From positions 148,877 to 212,876 of the forward strand of contig JAPKZK010000021.1 in assembly GCA_026393835.1 (NCBI GenBank): 64,000 nucleotides of DNA, given 5' to 3'. A program made the position numbers and the translations under genes. Numbering within the stretch: position 1 is the first letter of the stretch; every line of letters begins with the position of its first letter. The notes below the pieces were generated by a model. That model saw nothing but the letters and a program-made list of their open reading frames with translations. It ran no database searches and was not told the DNA's origin. This DNA comes from Candidatus Aminicenantota bacterium. Lineage in GTDB: Bacteria; Acidobacteriota; Aminicenantia; UBA2199. Positions 24,551 through 34,490 of the stretch are shown one piece after another.

Positions 24551-24586
24551 TAGAAACTTAGATAAACATCTCTCGTGGAGGAAAAA

Positions 24587-25951
24587 TTGAAAAGAATCAT
24601 CCTCGTGATAATTATGTTTGCCGTAAATGCGTATATGTTCCCCGGCGAAACATTGGAAAAACCGGGTCCGGGACCTAACGTGATGACCCTCGATATTCAA
24701 CAAGCCACCCAAATGGCCCTGGAAAACAATAAAAATGTCCTGGCCAGCCAGGAAGAAGTAAATCAATACCGACAACGGGTCTGGCAGAACCTCAATTTCC
24801 TGCCCACCGTCACATTGAGCGGCTTCAAAAACCTGGACGAAAAACTAATGGAACTGGAGATGCCTGCTTTTTTCCCCGGCGATACCCCCCAGCGAGTCAC
24901 TCTCGATTTTACCAAAAACTACGAATTCAGCTTAGAAATCGTACAACCCATATTTGCCGGCGGTAAAATACTCTATTCCTATAAAAACGCCCAACTGGAC
25001 CTGCGCATCGCCAAAGAAAAACGACAAAATACCCGCGAAGATACCATCCTGCAAATCAAAAAAGTTTTTTTCAATATCCTGGTGCTGAAAGAGCTGCTGA
25101 AAGCCCATAACGAAGCCCAGGAACTGGCCGACACCTATTATAAGAATATCAAAGAGAATTATGAACTGGGCATGACTTCCAAATACGACCTCCTGCGCGC
25201 CGAACTGGCCGCCGCTTCCGTGAAACCCAATGTTCTGAAAACGGAAAAGCTCCTCAACCTTTCCATCTTAAACCTGAAATTCATGACCGGCATCCCCGAA
25301 GAAACCTCGCTGGATATCCAGGGAACTTTCGATTACAGCAACCGGTCCCTGGAACTGGCAAACCTGGTTAAAAAAGCCCTGACCAACCGCTCCGAACTCC
25401 GCCAACTGGAAATGCAAATAAACAAAACAAGCAACCTGCTGAAAATGGCCTACGGCCAATTCCTGCCCAATGTCTCCCTGATCGCCTCCTACAGTTACAG
25501 ATCCGATCTATTTAATTTGAAGAAAAAAAACTGGGAAAACTATTACACCATTAACCTGGGCGTCCAATTCCCCATCTTCACCCAATTCAAACGCACTGCC
25601 CAGGTAGGGGAACTGAGGGTTATGAAAAGAATCCTGGACCTCAATTACCAACAACTCCAGGACGCTACCAAACTCCAGGTCCGGGACCTGTACATGACCA
25701 TAGAAGAAGAATACCGGAATATCCAGGCCGGACAAAAAAATATCGAAACCGCCGCGGAAGGACTGAGGACCGCGGAATTAACCTATAAAGAAGGGTTGAT
25801 CACCCTCCTCGAATTAAACGCCTCCACCGGCGATTTAACCAAAGCCAAAGTCAATTTCTTCCAGGCCGTATACAATTATAATATCGCCGCCGCCGAACTG
25901 GAAAAAATCGTCGGCCTTAAAACAACCGAAAACACCGAAGGAGAGAAATAA
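24587..25951 (+). CDS. TolC-family outer-membrane efflux protein
   Basis: A protein of about 454 residues forming the outer-membrane channel of a tripartite pump. A signal peptide (KRIILVIIMFAVNAYMFPG) precedes two OEP repeats. The first contains ENNKNVLASQEEVNQYRQRV and the second, structurally equivalent, ALTNRSELRQLEMQINKTSN. Long coiled-coil helices and the beta-barrel strands YEFSLEIVQPIFAGG and YTINLGVQFPIF are recognisable. I start at TTG 24587 because GGAGG lies six bases before it. The GTG at 24575 overlaps that ribosome site. Its stop overlaps the next ATG (TAATG), so the operon 24587-30159 is coupled. Confidence 0.88.
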   Translation: MKRIILVIIMFAVNAYMFPGETLEKPGPGPNVMTLDIQQATQMALENNKNVLASQEEVNQYRQRVWQNLNFLPTVTLSGFKNLDEKLMELEMPAFFPGDTPQRVTLDFTKNYEFSLEIVQPIFAGGKILYSYKNAQLDLRIAKEKRQNTREDTILQIKKVFFNILVLKELLKAHNEAQELADTYYKNIKENYELGMTSKYDLLRAELAAASVKPNVLKTEKLLNLSILNLKFMTGIPEETSLDIQGTFDYSNRSLELANLVKKALTNRSELRQLEMQINKTSNLLKMAYGQFLPNVSLIASYSYRSDLFNLKKKNWENYYTINLGVQFPIFTQFKRTAQVGELRVMKRILDLNYQQLQDATKLQVRDLYMTIEEEYRNIQAGQKNIETAAEGLRTAELTYKEGLITLLELNASTGDLTKAKVNFFQAVYNYNIAAAELEKIVGLKTTENTEGEK

Positions 25952-27060
25952 TGAAAATAAAAGCAGCAATGATAACATCCCTGGCCTTAGCCGTTTGCGT
26001 CGTATTCACCGGCTGCTCAAACAAGAACGGGGATAAGAAAGTCGTTTATGAGAAAAAACCCCTCCAGGTAAAAGTAGAGAAAGTCCACCGTGGTGTATTG
26101 ACCCAGGAATTAAGTTATAAAGGCACTGTATTGCCCTGGCAAAGGGCCAATATCGGACCCGACGCCGCCGGCCGGGTCTTGAAAATCTACAAGAAACCGG
26201 GCGATATCGTTAATAAAGATGCACTGCTGGCCGAACTGGATACCACTACTTTAAAACTCCAGGTGAACCAGGCCGACGCCGGCCTGGCCGTAGCAAAGGC
26301 GGCGTACAAAGACGCTTTGCTCAATCACCAACGGTTACAAAAACTGTACGAAAAGACCGCCGTCTCCCAGATGCAGTTAGAAAAGGCGGCGCTGGCCCTG
26401 GAAGCGGCGGATACCCAACAAAAAAGCGCGGAAGCGGCTTTAAATACCGTGAAACATATGCTTAATATGTCTTATATGCGCGCCCCCTTCGCCGGCATTA
26501 TCACCTCAAAAAACATGGAGGAAGGCGATGTCATCAATCCCATGATGGGAATGAGCATGGGCAACTCCGGCGTATTAACGCTCATGGACTTGAAAAAAAT
26601 AAAAATAACCCTGGATGTCCCCTCCGAAGACATCGAAAAAATAAAGATCGGCCAGAAATGTTTCGTCAAGGTCGATACCTATCCCGGCGACGTGTTCGAT
26701 GGCGAGATCTATTCCAGGAACCTGGCGGCGGACACGATCTCTAAAACCTTCAAGGTAGAAGTCAAGGTGGACAACCCGGATATTAAAATCAAGGCCGGCG
26801 TCTTTGCCGAAGTCAAGGTGGAAATTTTCAGCAAGGAAAATGTATTGCTGCTGCCCATGTCGGCGTTAATCGAGCAAGGCGATTCCACTTCTGTCGTCCT
26901 CTACAATAACGGCGTAGCCAAATATAAAAATATAAAAGTCGGCCAGCGGAATGACGGGTTGTTCGAAATCCCGGAAGGCCTCGAAGAAGGCCAACTGGTA
27001 GTGGTTGAAGGCAATTACGATTTGAAAGAAGGCACACTCCTTGCCTTACAGGAGATTTAG
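25951..27060 (+). CDS. RND efflux periplasmic adaptor (membrane-fusion) lipoprotein
   Basis: A 369-residue adaptor that links the inner-membrane RND pump to the TolC-like channel. The N-terminus is a lipoprotein signal with lipobox FTGC (about residues 19-22). The barrel-sandwich hybrid starts at RANIGPDAAGRVLKIYKKPG and closes with NMSYMRAPFAGIITSKNMEE. A helical hairpin of about 60 residues lies between (LAVAKAAYKDALLNHQRLQKL). Beta-barrel and membrane-proximal domains follow (KIGQKCFVKVDTYPGDVFDG). It overlaps the upstream stop by one base and abuts the pump gene downstream. Confidence 0.9.
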   Translation: MKIKAAMITSLALAVCVVFTGCSNKNGDKKVVYEKKPLQVKVEKVHRGVLTQELSYKGTVLPWQRANIGPDAAGRVLKIYKKPGDIVNKDALLAELDTTTLKLQVNQADAGLAVAKAAYKDALLNHQRLQKLYEKTAVSQMQLEKAALALEAADTQQKSAEAALNTVKHMLNMSYMRAPFAGIITSKNMEEGDVINPMMGMSMGNSGVLTLMDLKKIKITLDVPSEDIEKIKIGQKCFVKVDTYPGDVFDGEIYSRNLAADTISKTFKVEVKVDNPDIKIKAGVFAEVKVEIFSKENVLLLPMSALIEQGDSTSVVLYNNGVAKYKNIKVGQRNDGLFEIPEGLEEGQLVVVEGNYDLKEGTLLALQEI

Positions 27061-30000
27061 ATGAAGATCGTTGACTATTCATTAAAGAATCGCGTTACCG
27101 TATCCATGGTAGTAGTGGTTCTCATTATATTCGGTCTCATTACCTATGACCGGTTGGGACTGGACATGCTTCCGGATATGGAAGCCCCATTTATTTCGGT
27201 AATTACTACTTACAGCGGCGTTTCCTCCGAGGATATCGAGCAAAATGTCACGCGGCCGCTGGAACAGTGGGTATCCACCGTTACCGGCGTTAAAGATATC
27301 AAGTCTGTTTCGCAAGAAGGAATGTCCGCCTTAATGGTGGAATTCGAATCCGGGGCCAACCTCGATTTCGCCGCCCAGGACATCCGGGACAAGATCGGTA
27401 TGTTCGAGGAATTTTTACCCGAAGGCGCCAAGAAACCCCTGGTGGTGAAATTCAATTTTGCCGATATGCCCATTATGATGTACGGTATCACCGGCGGAAA
27501 ACGGGACTTAAAAGCCTTAAAGAATTATATCGATACGGAAGTGGCCACGCGGTTGGAAAGAATCGACGGCGTTGCTTCGGCTATTGTATTTTCACCCGAG
27601 GAAGCCGAAATATTGGTCAACGTGGACAAAGGCAAACTTGAAGCCCGCGGCCTCTCCATCCGCCAGGTGGAAGGCGCTATCCAGGCCTCCAATATCAACC
27701 TGCCCTCAGGCTACCTGGTTGAAAACCACAAAGAATATCTCATCCGCACCCTTGGTCAATTCGAGGCAGTAGCCCCGATTAAAGACATCGTGGTGGGCGC
27801 CGGGCAGCGGGGCGAACCCATCTTTTTAAGAGATATCGCCGATGTAACCGAAACCGCCAGGGAGGTCCGCAACCTCGTCAGGATCAACGGCACAAAAGGC
27901 ATCATGATGGTGATTACCAAAAGTTCCGGTTCTAACACCGTGCTGGTGGCCCAGGCGGTTAAAGAAACGCTGGAAAAAATCAAACCCACCCTGGATAAAG
28001 ACCTGTCCTTCAACGTCGCCCTGGATTTTTCCCGCATCATCAAAATAGTGGCTTCCAGGAGCTCGGATGATATCATTACCGGCGGCATCCTGGCCATGCT
28101 CTTGATCTTCTTGTTCCTGCGAAATATTCGACCCACATTGGCCATCGGGATCACTATTCCTCTTTCCATTCTCACATCCTTTATCGCCCTTTATATGGTG
28201 AATTATACTCTCAACCTTATCACTATCGGGGGGTTGGCATTAGGGGTAGGGATGCTGGTGGACAATGCCGTGGTGGTCATTGAAAACATATACCGGCACC
28301 TGGAAGAAGGCAAATCCCCACATGAGGCCGCCGGCATCGGGACATCGGAAGTCGGCCTGGCCATCAGCGGTTCCACCTTCACCACCATCGCCGTGTTTTT
28401 TCCCATGATGTTTGCCACGGGAGTATCCGGCACCTTTTCCCGCGGCCTGGCCGTGTCCGTGTCTATTCCCCTACTGGCCTCCCTGCTTATCGCCCTAACC
28501 ATCATTCCCTTGCTGGCCTCCTGGCTGTTCTCCGTGGGTAAGAAAAAAAAGCAAGCAGGTCAGTCAAACTATGTCACCATCGGTTCCCAACAGTTTATGA
28601 AATTTCAAAACTTCTATAAACAACTCCTCATTAAATCTCTAAAAAAACGCAAAACAGTTCTCTTATCCGTTTTACTGGTTTTTCTATTATCGATAGTCGT
28701 CGCGTTTTTCCTGGGCGCCGAGTTTATGCCCAAGAGCGATAATGCCATGATCTTTTTAAAATTAAAAATGCCGGTGGGCGCCAGCGTGGAGGAAACCGAC
28801 CGGGTCATCAAATATGTGGAAGCCCAGTCCCTTAAAGAGAAAAATGTCTTATCCACCATGGTGAGCGTGGGTCTTAACGAGCAGAATGCCCATGATTCGG
28901 CTTCCGGGTTTAACCCTTCCGGCTCCTATGAAGGCATTGTCTGGTCTTACCTCACTACCAAGAGTCAACGGAAAATCTCCGACCAGGAGATTTTGGAACA
29001 GTGGCGCCAATATTTCCCGGAACTTAAGGACGGCAAGATGCAATTTGTCGATATTGCCTCCATGTCCATGATGGGTAATACTTCTTCCAGCCCCATTGAA
29101 ATAAATGTTTTCGGCAGAGACCTTAAGAAATTAAAAGAAATCGCCTTAAGAATAAAAAAAGATATCCTCAACGTGAAGGGTATCCGGGATGTGGAAATTT
29201 CCCTGGATGAGAGTAAACCGGAAATCGAATTGAGGATTAAAAAAGAGGAAGCATCCAAACTGGGTTTGACCCCTTACGATATTTCCCGGCAGGTGCAGAC
29301 CTTTACCATCGGCACGGTGGTATCACGGATCATGCTGGAAGGTGAAGAACGGGAAATTCGGGTCCGATTAAATCGTGAGGATCGCAGCAGCGCCGATGCA
29401 TTGAAGAAATTACCTATCATAACGCCCCAGGGAACCAAAGTTTATCTTTCCCAGGTCGTCGATTTCCAGCGTACGCTTGGCGCCGTTAAGATCGACCGCG
29501 AGAACCAGGTAAGAAAAGTCAGCGTTAACGCCAATTATGTGGATAGGGACCTGGGGGGTATCGTCAAAGAAATTACCGAACGGACCAAGGCGATTACCGA
29601 GAGTCTCCCTGAAGGGTATTTCACCCTGATGGGCGGCGCTTACCAGGATATGCAAGAATCCTTCAAGACCATGGCTTTTGCTTTGCTGTTGTCCCTGGTG
29701 CTGGTGTATGCGGTTATGGCTTCTCAATTTGAAAGTTTCAAGTATCCTTTCATCATTATGTTTACGATTCCCCTGGGTTTGATCGGGGTGGTGTTTTCGC
29801 TGGCCATCGCCGGGAAGAACATCAGTTTACCGGCCATAATGGGCTTTATCATGTTGGGTGGAATCGTGGTGAATAATGGGATTGTTATGGTGGATTACAT
29901 TAACCAATTGATTGGGCGTGGGGTGCACAAATTTGAAGCCGTGGTGGATGGAGCGGCGGTGAGGTTGCGTCCGGTTTTGATTACATCATTAACCACCATC

Positions 30001-30159
30001 ATCGGGATGTTTCCCATGGCCATTTCTTCGTCCGAAGGGTCTGAGATGCGTTCACCTATGGCGATCGCATTAATGGGAGGTCTAACCGCGGCGACGTTTT
30101 TGACGTTGTTTATCGTTCCCATCATTTACTCGTATTTTGCAAAGATAGAAACGAAATAA
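27061..30159 (+). CDS. RND efflux transporter permease (AcrB/HAE1-like)
   Basis: A 1032-residue inner-membrane pump with the standard length and twofold repeat of hydrophobe/amphiphile RND transporters. Twelve membrane segments and two large periplasmic loops are apparent. The proton-relay helix reads ALGVGMLVDNAVVVIENIYR, with Asp followed by Asn instead of the AspAsp of AcrB, a common variant. The second half has the matching helix MGFIMLGGIVVNNGIVMVDY. The ATG follows directly after the adaptor stop, so pump, adaptor and channel form one operon. The substrate range is unknown. Confidence 0.92.
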   Translation: MKIVDYSLKNRVTVSMVVVVLIIFGLITYDRLGLDMLPDMEAPFISVITTYSGVSSEDIEQNVTRPLEQWVSTVTGVKDIKSVSQEGMSALMVEFESGANLDFAAQDIRDKIGMFEEFLPEGAKKPLVVKFNFADMPIMMYGITGGKRDLKALKNYIDTEVATRLERIDGVASAIVFSPEEAEILVNVDKGKLEARGLSIRQVEGAIQASNINLPSGYLVENHKEYLIRTLGQFEAVAPIKDIVVGAGQRGEPIFLRDIADVTETAREVRNLVRINGTKGIMMVITKSSGSNTVLVAQAVKETLEKIKPTLDKDLSFNVALDFSRIIKIVASRSSDDIITGGILAMLLIFLFLRNIRPTLAIGITIPLSILTSFIALYMVNYTLNLITIGGLALGVGMLVDNAVVVIENIYRHLEEGKSPHEAAGIGTSEVGLAISGSTFTTIAVFFPMMFATGVSGTFSRGLAVSVSIPLLASLLIALTIIPLLASWLFSVGKKKKQAGQSNYVTIGSQQFMKFQNFYKQLLIKSLKKRKTVLLSVLLVFLLSIVVAFFLGAEFMPKSDNAMIFLKLKMPVGASVEETDRVIKYVEAQSLKEKNVLSTMVSVGLNEQNAHDSASGFNPSGSYEGIVWSYLTTKSQRKISDQEILEQWRQYFPELKDGKMQFVDIASMSMMGNTSSSPIEINVFGRDLKKLKEIALRIKKDILNVKGIRDVEISLDESKPEIELRIKKEEASKLGLTPYDISRQVQTFTIGTVVSRIMLEGEEREIRVRLNREDRSSADALKKLPIITPQGTKVYLSQVVDFQRTLGAVKIDRENQVRKVSVNANYVDRDLGGIVKEITERTKAITESLPEGYFTLMGGAYQDMQESFKTMAFALLLSLVLVYAVMASQFESFKYPFIIMFTIPLGLIGVVFSLAIAGKNISLPAIMGFIMLGGIVVNNGIVMVDYINQLIGRGVHKFEAVVDGAAVRLRPVLITSLTTIIGMFPMAISSSEGSEMRSPMAIALMGGLTAATFLTLFIVPIIYSYFAKIETK

Positions 30160-30183
30160 AAACAGAAGTTTTAGGAGGTGTCG

Positions 30184-30205
30184 GAACCCTTTTTCAAAAG
30201 GGTTC
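30184..30205. terminator. Hairpin between convergent genes
   Basis: GAACCCTTTT and AAAAGGGTTC form a perfect 10-bp stem with a two-base loop between the RND gene and the convergent MFS gene. There is no long T-tract, so it may be a dispersed palindrome that also limits transcription. Confidence 0.5.
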
Positions 30206-30227
30206 TGACCCGCCGGGGGCAAAGGGA

Positions 30228-30249
30228 ATAATTATAAATTATAAATTGT
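30228..30249. repeat. AATTATAAATTATAAATT repeat at a gene 3' end
   Basis: A phased AT repeat that supplies the final codons and stop of the MFS gene on the minus strand (SDNNL-stop). It is the same repeat family as at 56541-56726 and 63763-63810. Confidence 0.5.
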
Positions 30250-31723
30250 TATCGGAGAGATAAGGGAGGAACGGGATGAAAACCATTGCCGGGATAGAGA
30301 TAACGAAACTCAGCCCGAACAGCCAGGCGTAACCCAACCACCCGGCCACAAGCCCGCCGAAGACGCCGGCAAAAATAGCGCTGAGGTTCCATAGGCCGGA
30401 ACCGATGGCATAGTGGGCCGCTTTAAACTCCGCGTGGCAAATCCGCATGACGTATGTCGTCAGCACAGCCGTTCCCAGGCCTCCGGCAAATTGATCGAAA
30501 GCATGGACACCGGCCGCCAACGCCAGGTTGGCCGTTCCGATACTGATGGGCGTCGCCGCATCGGTATTGATTTTTAAGAAATACGAAACATGGATGGCCA
30601 GCGCCATATAAATAATATTGGTGCAATTTTGGGCCATGATAAAGGGCCAGATAACGCGTTTCAGGCTAAAGCGTGAAATCATCCAGCCGCCCAGCATGGC
30701 GCCGGCAATAGAGGCGGGGAGTCCCACGAAGCTGATCCACCCGTAATGAACTTTGATGCCCAGGTCAACGATAAAGGGCGCCACCATGGTGGCCAGGGTC
30801 CATTCACCTACCCGGAGTAGAATAATAAACAAAAGGATGGTGGTTATTTTTTCCCGTTCCATGAAATAAACGAAGGATTTCCCATAGAAAGAATCCGGGT
30901 CGCGGGTGATAAATGCTTTGAGTCTTTTACGGAATATACCCACCAGGACCAGGGCCAGCAGCAGCAGCAGCGCCACCCAATGAGAGAAATAGATATTTTT
31001 CAACAGGGGAACGCTGTTTTGCAGCTCCTTATAAAAGGGGGATTGGAAGAAATACCTGACCGCGATGATCAAAGAGACTGTTCCCAGGAGAAACAGGAAA
31101 GTCTTAACCCGCAGGCCCCTGAGGAAGAGGTCTTTTATTTTCTTTTTTTGCGGTTCCACATCTGTAAGGAAGAAAAGGTTGAAAAGGAAAAAGGCAGCGA
31201 AGATAATGGCGGCGGCAAAAAAGGCGGCGAACCAGCTCCATTTAGCGCCGATGGTAACGATAACCAGGGTTCCCACGCCCATGGCGACGCGGTAGGCCAT
31301 TGTCCGGAAGCCCACGAATTTCGCCTGTCCCTCTTTGTCCAGGGCTTCCATATAATAGCCGTCGATGGCCACATCGTTGGTGGCGGCGATAAAGGCGCCG
31401 ATGAAAAAAAGCACCGCGATTAATTGGACGTTGTTTTTCAAGGGAACCACCAGTGCCGCCGCCACGATAATGACCATAAAGAGCGCTTGCATGGTCAGCA
31501 TCCATTTGCGTTTGGTGCTGTATTCATCCACCTGTGGACCCCACAGGAATTTCAATATCCAGGGGATACTGAAAAAATTAACCAGGCCGATGGACTCCAG
31601 GGAAACCTTCATATCCCTGAAAAAAACGGAAGATACGGTACGGATGAGGATGTATGGAAAGCCCTCGGTAAAATAGGTGGAGAATGTCCAGAGGTAGTTT
31701 TTATCCCATTTGGTTTTTTTCAT
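30239..31723 (-). CDS. AmpG-like MFS transporter (PAT family)
   Basis: A 494-residue inner-membrane transporter with about 14 hydrophobic segments. The opening motif YFTEGFPYILIRTVSSVFFR, followed by IPWILKFLWGPQVDEYSTKR and ATNDVAIDGYYMEAL, is that of the AmpG/peptide-acetyl-CoA transporter family. AmpG carries muropeptides from periplasm to cytoplasm for cell-wall recycling. A link to the OXA beta-lactamase at 5.3 kb is possible but the genes are far apart, and the substrate is not provable here. It is convergent with the RND operon. Confidence 0.82.
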   Translation of the reverse strand: MKKTKWDKNYLWTFSTYFTEGFPYILIRTVSSVFFRDMKVSLESIGLVNFFSIPWILKFLWGPQVDEYSTKRKWMLTMQALFMVIIVAAALVVPLKNNVQLIAVLFFIGAFIAATNDVAIDGYYMEALDKEGQAKFVGFRTMAYRVAMGVGTLVIVTIGAKWSWFAAFFAAAIIFAAFFLFNLFFLTDVEPQKKKIKDLFLRGLRVKTFLFLLGTVSLIIAVRYFFQSPFYKELQNSVPLLKNIYFSHWVALLLLLALVLVGIFRKRLKAFITRDPDSFYGKSFVYFMEREKITTILLFIILLRVGEWTLATMVAPFIVDLGIKVHYGWISFVGLPASIAGAMLGGWMISRFSLKRVIWPFIMAQNCTNIIYMALAIHVSYFLKINTDAATPISIGTANLALAAGVHAFDQFAGGLGTAVLTTYVMRICHAEFKAAHYAIGSGLWNLSAIFAGVFGGLVAGWLGYAWLFGLSFVISIPAMVFIPFLPYLSDNNL

Positions 31724-31733
31724 TTGTTTTCCT

Positions 31734-32165
31734 TTAATGCTTGGGCTTACCGGGTTTATACTTTATCTCCATACCGGGGGCGTTTTCGGGGCGTCTTTTG
31801 AACCCGTACTTTTCATAAAACCCGGCCTTGCCTTTGGCGGAAAAGAGCTGGATATCCCTTATTTTCGCCCCCACACAAACATCGGTTAACATTTTCAAAA
31901 TCTCTTTGCCGATGCCGCGGCCCTGGTACTCGGGCAGAACGATCATTTCCGTAATCAAGGCGTGCAATTTGCCGTCCGAAATGACGCGGCCAAATCCCAC
32001 TAATTTTTCACCGTCATAAGCAGCGCACATATACCGGCTATTGCCCATGGCCCGGTGAAATTCATACTTATCGAGTCCATACTCCTCGTTCCAACCGGTG
32101 CTCTCAAACAATGTGAAAAAATCTTCCACATTGGGCAGTGAGTTTTCTTCATAAATAATACTCAT
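31734..32165 (-). CDS. GNAT-family N-acetyltransferase
   Basis: A 143-residue acetyl-CoA-dependent acetyltransferase with the single GNAT fold. The acetyl-CoA pyrophosphate-binding loop QGRGIGKEIL follows the conserved strand ITEMIVLPEY, and motif B ends in KAGFYEKYGFKRRPENAPGM. The substrate is unknown; the overall pattern resembles small-molecule or amine acetylases rather than ribosomal RimI. It lies ten bases upstream of the AmpG-like gene on the same strand, and the two are probably co-transcribed. Confidence 0.85.
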   Translation of the reverse strand: MSIIYEENSLPNVEDFFTLFESTGWNEEYGLDKYEFHRAMGNSRYMCAAYDGEKLVGFGRVISDGKLHALITEMIVLPEYQGRGIGKEILKMLTDVCVGAKIRDIQLFSAKGKAGFYEKYGFKRRPENAPGMEIKYKPGKPKH

Positions 32166-32213
32166 TACTTAACTTCCTCTTCGCGTGTCTTCGCGTCCTT
32201 CGCGGCTAATTTT

Positions 32214-34337
32214 TTATTTTTTTTCAGCAAAGGCCATATTACGGATAAGGGTTTCCGTATCGTAAGGCGCCTTATCGCCCTGCAAATACTTATGAAACCA
32301 TTCCAGGTGGGCATTATAGTAGACCGGCATGGATTTAACGCCGCTGGGCCAGTGGCCGTCATTTTTGAAAATGATCAACCGCGACGGCACGCCCATTTCC
32401 TGCAGGTCGGTGAAGAATTCCACGCTGTTGTGGTAAGGGACCCGGTAATCCCGTTCGCCCGTAATAATGAGGCACGGAGTTTTGAAGCTTTTCACATAGG
32501 ATGAGGGAGAGACCTTTTCATAGAATTCAGAGTTTTCCCAGGGTCTGATCCCGCCCATATCCCATTTGGGAAACCACAGTTCTTCCGTGCCGCTGTACAT
32601 GCTGCGGGCATTATAAATGGCCATCATGGTGGCTAACCCTTTAAAATATTTATTATGTCCTTCCAGCCAGTTTATGGCATATCCGCCCCAGGACCACCCC
32701 ATGGCGCCCATTCGCTCGGCGTCCACATAGGGCAATTTCGCCAGGTATTGGGCGACCTTGTCGATATCCTCCATTACGCGGCCGTTCCAATCCCCGGAAA
32801 TGGCGTCGGTAAATTGTTGGCCGTAACCGGTGGAACCGTGGGGGTTGGGATAAGCGACGATATACCCGGACCCGGGATAAACCTGCCAATCCCCCCTGAA
32901 ATTGTTCGTCCACTGCATCTGCGGCCCGCCGTGAATGTTTAATATAAGAGGATACTTTTTATTGGGATCGAAGCCGTGGGGTTTGACTACGAAAATATGG
33001 ATTTGCTTACCTTCCGCCCCTACGGTCCAATGTTCTTCCGAAGGTCTGATGTCTACTTCTTCTTCGACTTTTTTATTAAAGAAGGTCAAGCGCTTAAGAC
33101 TATTTGTTTGGCCGAAGCGGTAACTCCATAACTCATAAGGTTCACCCGTGGCCGAACGGAGTAAGATCGCTTCCTTCCCATCCGGCGTAACCAGGAAACC
33201 GGCAATGGTCTGATGCTCAATGATTTTTTCGACCCGGTTATCGGTGAGATTCAAGCGGTACATGGGGGTATACCCTTTTTCGTCCAGGGTAAAATAGATA
33301 GACCTCGAATCCGGGGACCAATTGAAATTACTCACCCAATTGTCGATGGCTTCGGTTAACACTTTAATTTGCTTATTCTTCAAATTATAGACGGCCAGCA
33401 TTTTCTTTGACGACTCGCAGCCGGGGATTCTTTGGGTGATAAAGCCGATCCATTGGCCGTTGGGTGAAAAAGCCGGCGAACCGTCATGGGCTTTATTTTC
33501 CGCGGTGATATTGACCGGTTCCGCCTGGGGTGAATTCAAATCGATGAGAAAAAGGTCCTGGTTGGTGGAATGGGCCAGGTTTTTCTCATGATTGGACACG
33601 ATGCAGACCGTGTTCCCATCGGGCGAAATATCATACTCGCCGCCGCCGGTTGAAAACGCCGGGTAATCCACCTGGCCTTTGGTAATCGCTTTCACTTTCT
33701 TTTCTGCCGGGTCGAGACAAAAGAGGTGGGAGTACTGCCAATCCCTGAAAGTAGTCCAATGCCGGAATAAGAGGGAATCGGCCATATGGGCCTGGACCGG
33801 TCCGCTTTCCAATTTCTCGGCCTTTTCTTTATTGCATTCATTCCATTGGCCTTCTTCCTTTTCCAGGCATTCGGGAAATACCGAAGAGGAAAATAATATC
33901 TTTTTGGCCCCATTGGGTCCTTTGCCCGGTTTGGGAGTTGAAATGCCGCTGTAGAAATCGGATACTTTCCGGGCTTCGCCGCCGTTGGCGTCCATTTCCC
34001 ACAATTGATTCCCATCTTCCCGGTCCGATATGAAATAAATCTTTTTCCCGTCGGCGGACCAAAAGGGAGCGCTATCGGCGCTTTTATCGAAGGTGAGCTG
34101 TGTGGATTCCCCGGCGGCGAGGTTCAAGAGAAACACATCGCTGTTGGTTTTGCCTTCTTTAAGGTTGGATTCCGTCACGGAGAACAGTAATTTTTTCCCA
34201 TCCGGGGAAATTTCCATCCCGCCGATGCTCTTTAAGCGATAAAGATCATCGATGGCAAAGGGTTTCTTTTCAGCAGGGAAAAGGTTTAGTGAAAATACCA
34301 GGATTAATATGAAAATACATTTTGTTAAATGTCTCAT
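32214..34337 (-). CDS. Secreted S9 family (acylaminoacyl-peptidase/DPP-like) serine peptidase
   Basis: A 707-residue exported peptidase. A signal peptide (CIFILILVFSLNLFPA) is followed by a WD40/PD40-like beta-propeller with repeated GKKLLFSVTES / DGKKIYFISDR / NGQWIGFITQR blades. A C-terminal alpha/beta-hydrolase domain then follows, with nucleophile Ser549 in GWSWGGY, Asp630 in GERDYRVP and His662 in NDGHWPSG. S9 enzymes cleave short peptides at or near their N-termini, so this one probably feeds peptide nutrition in the periplasm. It has a sigma-70 promoter upstream and faces a divergent M28 peptidase gene. Confidence 0.92.
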   Translation of the reverse strand: MRHLTKCIFILILVFSLNLFPAEKKPFAIDDLYRLKSIGGMEISPDGKKLLFSVTESNLKEGKTNSDVFLLNLAAGESTQLTFDKSADSAPFWSADGKKIYFISDREDGNQLWEMDANGGEARKVSDFYSGISTPKPGKGPNGAKKILFSSSVFPECLEKEEGQWNECNKEKAEKLESGPVQAHMADSLLFRHWTTFRDWQYSHLFCLDPAEKKVKAITKGQVDYPAFSTGGGEYDISPDGNTVCIVSNHEKNLAHSTNQDLFLIDLNSPQAEPVNITAENKAHDGSPAFSPNGQWIGFITQRIPGCESSKKMLAVYNLKNKQIKVLTEAIDNWVSNFNWSPDSRSIYFTLDEKGYTPMYRLNLTDNRVEKIIEHQTIAGFLVTPDGKEAILLRSATGEPYELWSYRFGQTNSLKRLTFFNKKVEEEVDIRPSEEHWTVGAEGKQIHIFVVKPHGFDPNKKYPLILNIHGGPQMQWTNNFRGDWQVYPGSGYIVAYPNPHGSTGYGQQFTDAISGDWNGRVMEDIDKVAQYLAKLPYVDAERMGAMGWSWGGYAINWLEGHNKYFKGLATMMAIYNARSMYSGTEELWFPKWDMGGIRPWENSEFYEKVSPSSYVKSFKTPCLIITGERDYRVPYHNSVEFFTDLQEMGVPSRLIIFKNDGHWPSGVKSMPVYYNAHLEWFHKYLQGDKAPYDTETLIRNMAFAEKK

Positions 34338-34384
34338 CGGACACCTCCATATCGTTTAATTGTTGGATAAATCTTTGAAATCTT

Positions 34385-34413
34385 ATTTTACATAGAATCG
34401 TTTGGTTTTTCAA
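34385..34413 (-). promoter_or_regulatory. Promoter of the S9 peptidase gene
   Basis: On the minus strand, TTGAAA (34413-34408), a 17-bp spacer and TAAAAT (34390-34385), about 47 bases before ATG 34337. Confidence 0.55.
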
Positions 34414-34438
34414 GCAGGGGCGATGGTTTTTTGAATGA

Positions 34439-34467
34439 TTGTATTTTTCTCTTTTCTATGATATCTT
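34439..34467 (+). promoter_or_regulatory. Possible promoter of the M28 peptidase gene
   Basis: TTGTAT (34439-34444), a 17-bp spacer and TATCTT (34462-34467), 23 bases before ATG 34491. The match is only moderate. Confidence 0.4.
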
Positions 34468-34490
34468 ATCCGCTGGTTTGAGGTGATATC